Below are positions 62,456 through 64,000 of a stretch of 64,000 bases of DNA, piece by piece. The translations under genes and the position numbers were made by a program. Below the pieces are notes generated by a model that did not search any database, was not told where the DNA came from, and saw only the letters and a list, made by a program, of their open reading frames with translations. Each line of letters opens with the position of its first letter. Positions within the stretch are counted from its first letter, which is position 1. This DNA is from Sphingobacterium sp. GVS05A (lineage in GTDB: Bacteria > Bacteroidota > Bacteroidia > Sphingobacteriales > Sphingobacteriaceae): NCBI RefSeq assembly GCF_019969845.1, contig NZ_JAHXYR010000007.1, positions 1 through 64,000 of the forward strand, written 5' to 3'.

Positions 62456-62877
62456 TATAATCTAAAGTAGACCGAATTGCTGTCAAATTCCCTTTTTGAA
62501 TGAATAGAAATAGATCTCCTGTCGTTTGCATATTCTGTTCCTGAAAATCTATTCAAATAGAGGACAAAATTACTATTTATCAGCTGATTTGTAAAGCTAA
62601 TTGAAGAACTTATTTTGAATATATCTTTTTCCGGTTGATATACACAAACATAGCTTCTATTTCTACTGTAAAGAATTGATTTGCGTACCTTGAAGATCCA
62701 CTTTTAAAAGCGAAACTTATGTATGAAACGCAAAAAAAATAATTTGGTTTTCTTTTTGCAAAAATCTCCGCTGGATGGCCTATTTTCTCATTAGAATACG
62801 TTAATTTTGAATGGTATTACGTACAGGAGCTATTGCGTAATGGCTACAATCTAATTATTTCTAAAATAGGATAAAAT
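62456..62877. other. Divergent spacer between the SAM hydrolase and phoH
   Basis: 422 nt, AT-rich, between divergent genes. A TAATTTTG box at 62802-62809 could be the phoH -7 element, giving a leader of about 60 nt. No gene or strong hairpin was found. Confidence 0.45.
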
Positions 62878-63843
62878 TTGAACGAATTACTAATTGCATT
62901 AGATGGTCTGAATTTACCCATATTATGGGGAGCAGACAATGAGCACTTTGATTATTTGAAGAAACAATTCCCAAAATTGCGGATTGTAGCTCGTGGAAGT
63001 GAAATGAAAGTGCTGGGAGATGCGAAGGAATTGGAACTATTTGAGCAATCGTTTAAGGAAGTTATGGCTCATCTAGAGAAATTCAACAACATTACCTTGT
63101 TGGATTTTGAAAATCTCCTAGGGGCGAGTGCAGGCTCAGCCGCGCAGCAAGAAAAGGAGATTGCGGCCAAGAATGCGGCATTTGGTTCTGAACCCATTGT
63201 TTATGGACCTAATGGTGTGATTGTTCGGGCCCGGACGCCTAACCAAAGACGGATGGTTGATAGTATTTCAAAAAATGACATCTTATTTGCCATTGGCCCA
63301 GCGGGAACAGGAAAAACCTATACGGCTGTTGCATTAGCGGTCAGAGCACTTCGCAATAAGGAAATCAAACGGATCATCTTGACTAGGCCGGCTGTAGAAG
63401 CTGGAGAAAACTTAGGTTTTCTACCCGGGGACCTGAAAGAAAAGGTCGATCCTTATTTGAGGCCACTTTATGATGCGCTTGACGATATGATTCCCGCAGA
63501 AAAACTAAAAGGATATTTAGAAAACCGTACCATCGAGGTTGCACCATTGGCATTTATGCGAGGGCGTACCCTTGATAACTGTTTTGTTATTTTGGATGAA
63601 GCCCAAAATGCAACGGATATGCAGTTGAAGATGTTTTTGACTCGTATGGGACCTACCGCAAAATTTATTGTTACAGGTGATATGACGCAGGTCGATCTCC
63701 CCAAAAAGAATCAATCCGGACTTTCGACATCGATCCGTTTGCTGGAAAATATTGAAGGTATCGATATTATTCACCTGAGTGGCGGCGATGTGGTTCGTCA
63801 TAAATTGGTGCGACGTATTTTGGAAGCATACGGCGATATTTAA
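62878..63843 (+). CDS. phoH: PhoH family ATPase
   Basis: 321 residues. The start is TTG at 62878: a stop codon lies two codons upstream and no ATG occurs until codon 43, inside conserved sequence. The N-terminal KH-like part (IVARGSEMKVLGDAKELEL) is followed by the ATPase: Walker A GPAGTGKT at 140-147, TRPAVEAGENLGFLPGDLKEK, Walker B CFVILDEAQNAT and VTGDMTQVDLP. PhoH/PhoL proteins are phosphate-starvation or RNA-metabolism ATPases, some with RNA helicase activity. Followed after 35 nt by purC. Confidence 0.93.
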   Translation: MNELLIALDGLNLPILWGADNEHFDYLKKQFPKLRIVARGSEMKVLGDAKELELFEQSFKEVMAHLEKFNNITLLDFENLLGASAGSAAQQEKEIAAKNAAFGSEPIVYGPNGVIVRARTPNQRRMVDSISKNDILFAIGPAGTGKTYTAVALAVRALRNKEIKRIILTRPAVEAGENLGFLPGDLKEKVDPYLRPLYDALDDMIPAEKLKGYLENRTIEVAPLAFMRGRTLDNCFVILDEAQNATDMQLKMFLTRMGPTAKFIVTGDMTQVDLPKKNQSGLSTSIRLLENIEGIDIIHLSGGDVVRHKLVRRILEAYGDI

Positions 63844-63878
63844 TCAATAACTACTGACATAAGAATTTTACTTTGAAC

Positions 63879-64000
63879 ATGAACGCTATAAAAGAAACAA
63901 ATTTCAATTTCGAAAACCAGACAGCTTTTTACAGAGGAAAGGTACGTGATGTATATACGATTGCTGATACTTACTTGGCGATGGTAGCTTCTGACCGTAT
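63879..64000 (+). CDS. purC: SAICAR synthase, N-terminal part
   Basis: The first 40 codons are visible; the gene runs off the window. FYRGKVRDVYTI and LAMVASDRI are the N-terminal motifs of phosphoribosylaminoimidazole-succinocarboxamide synthase, which joins aspartate to CAIR in purine synthesis. A TTACTTTG sequence (one mismatch to TAnnTTTG) ends three bases before the ATG, but co-transcription with phoH is equally possible. Confidence 0.9.
   Translation, partial: MNAIKETNFNFENQTAFYRGKVRDVYTIADTYLAMVASDR

Noticed and set aside
63868..63875. purC leaderless promoter TTACTTTG
   Set aside because: One mismatch in the key TA and no TTG upstream; co-transcription with phoH 35 nt away is a simpler explanation.
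1..64000. CRISPR array, prophage, integrated plasmid or defence island
   Set aside because: No regularly spaced repeats, no phage structural genes, integrases or known defence families were seen; gene content is housekeeping and envelope functions.

Overview
The window reads as chromosomal core DNA of a Bacteroidota bacterium of the Sphingobacteriaceae, most likely Sphingobacterium. The evidence is: protein families restricted to or typical of that phylum (GLPGLI with a TonB-dependent receptor, DUF2480, DUF6427, a CcmB/CcmC/CcmD set, BrxA); an almost complete lack of Shine-Dalgarno sequences; promoters of the Bacteroidota type (TTG or TTTG, about 19-20 nt, then TAnnTTTG); and moderate-to-low GC with AT-rich gaps. 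The assignment rests on recognition of families, not on a search. No prophage, CRISPR array, intact insertion sequence or integron was seen.

Layout. 1-81 is the 3' end of a 5S rRNA gene with its terminator, followed by about 830 nt without a functional gene that hold two diverged repeat copies, possibly decayed IS66 transposase. 953-3467: a GH109-type glycosidase and a formylglycine-generating enzyme, closed by a 40-nt palindromic terminator. 3512-8851 (minus): carB without its allosteric domain, and a secreted GH20 hexosaminidase. 9002-9883: lipA. 10071-15403 (minus): a TonB-dependent receptor-like protein coupled to a GLPGLI protein, and an amidohydrolase lipoprotein. 15630-18621 (minus): bacilliredoxin, a nicotinamide riboside salvage pair (kinase and PnuC), a YkuK-family protein and upp. 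18906-24057: uvrB, then a proB-proA-unknown operon. 24121-28246: acyl-CoA dehydrogenase, a 1-Cys peroxiredoxin, and an ECF sigma factor next to a membrane protein that joins a putative anti-sigma region to an HtrA-like protease. 28524-34462: a 1353-residue GH2 beta-galactosidase, an MFS transporter and a small Fe-S protein. 34522-34941: four tandem tRNA-Asp genes. 35015-40137 (minus): prfA, an SMR exporter, a Crp/Fnr regulator overlapping lpxH, and an M1 aminopeptidase. 40356-46687: prolyl oligopeptidase, two tandem paralogous secreted thioredoxin-like proteins and a secreted C1 peptidase. 46886-50863 (minus): an operon of DUF2480, DUF3108, DUF3109, polyprenyl synthase and TerC. 50928-58826 (minus): PpiD-like isomerase, LptC, an outer-membrane barrel, DUF6427, CcmD, CcmC, CcmB and a YtxH protein. 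58930-62455 (minus): MsbA-type ABC transporter, an unknown coiled-coil membrane protein and a SAM-hydrolysing DUF62 enzyme. 62878-64000: phoH and the start of purC.

How the genes fit together. Many products act in the envelope: secreted glycosidases (GH109, GH20, GH2) and peptidases (M1, S9, C1) for extracellular or periplasmic polymer breakdown, LPS assembly (LpxH, LptC, MsbA-like), outer-membrane folding (PpiD), cytochrome c maturation (CcmBCD) and an envelope-stress-like sigma/protease module. The others are housekeeping (carB, lipA, uvrB, proBA, upp, prfA, purC). The most interesting signals are the sigma factor/protease-fused anti-sigma pair, promoters placed so close to start codons that lpxH, ccmB and lipA are probably leaderless, and the FGE that keeps both catalytic cysteines although no sulfatase is encoded nearby.
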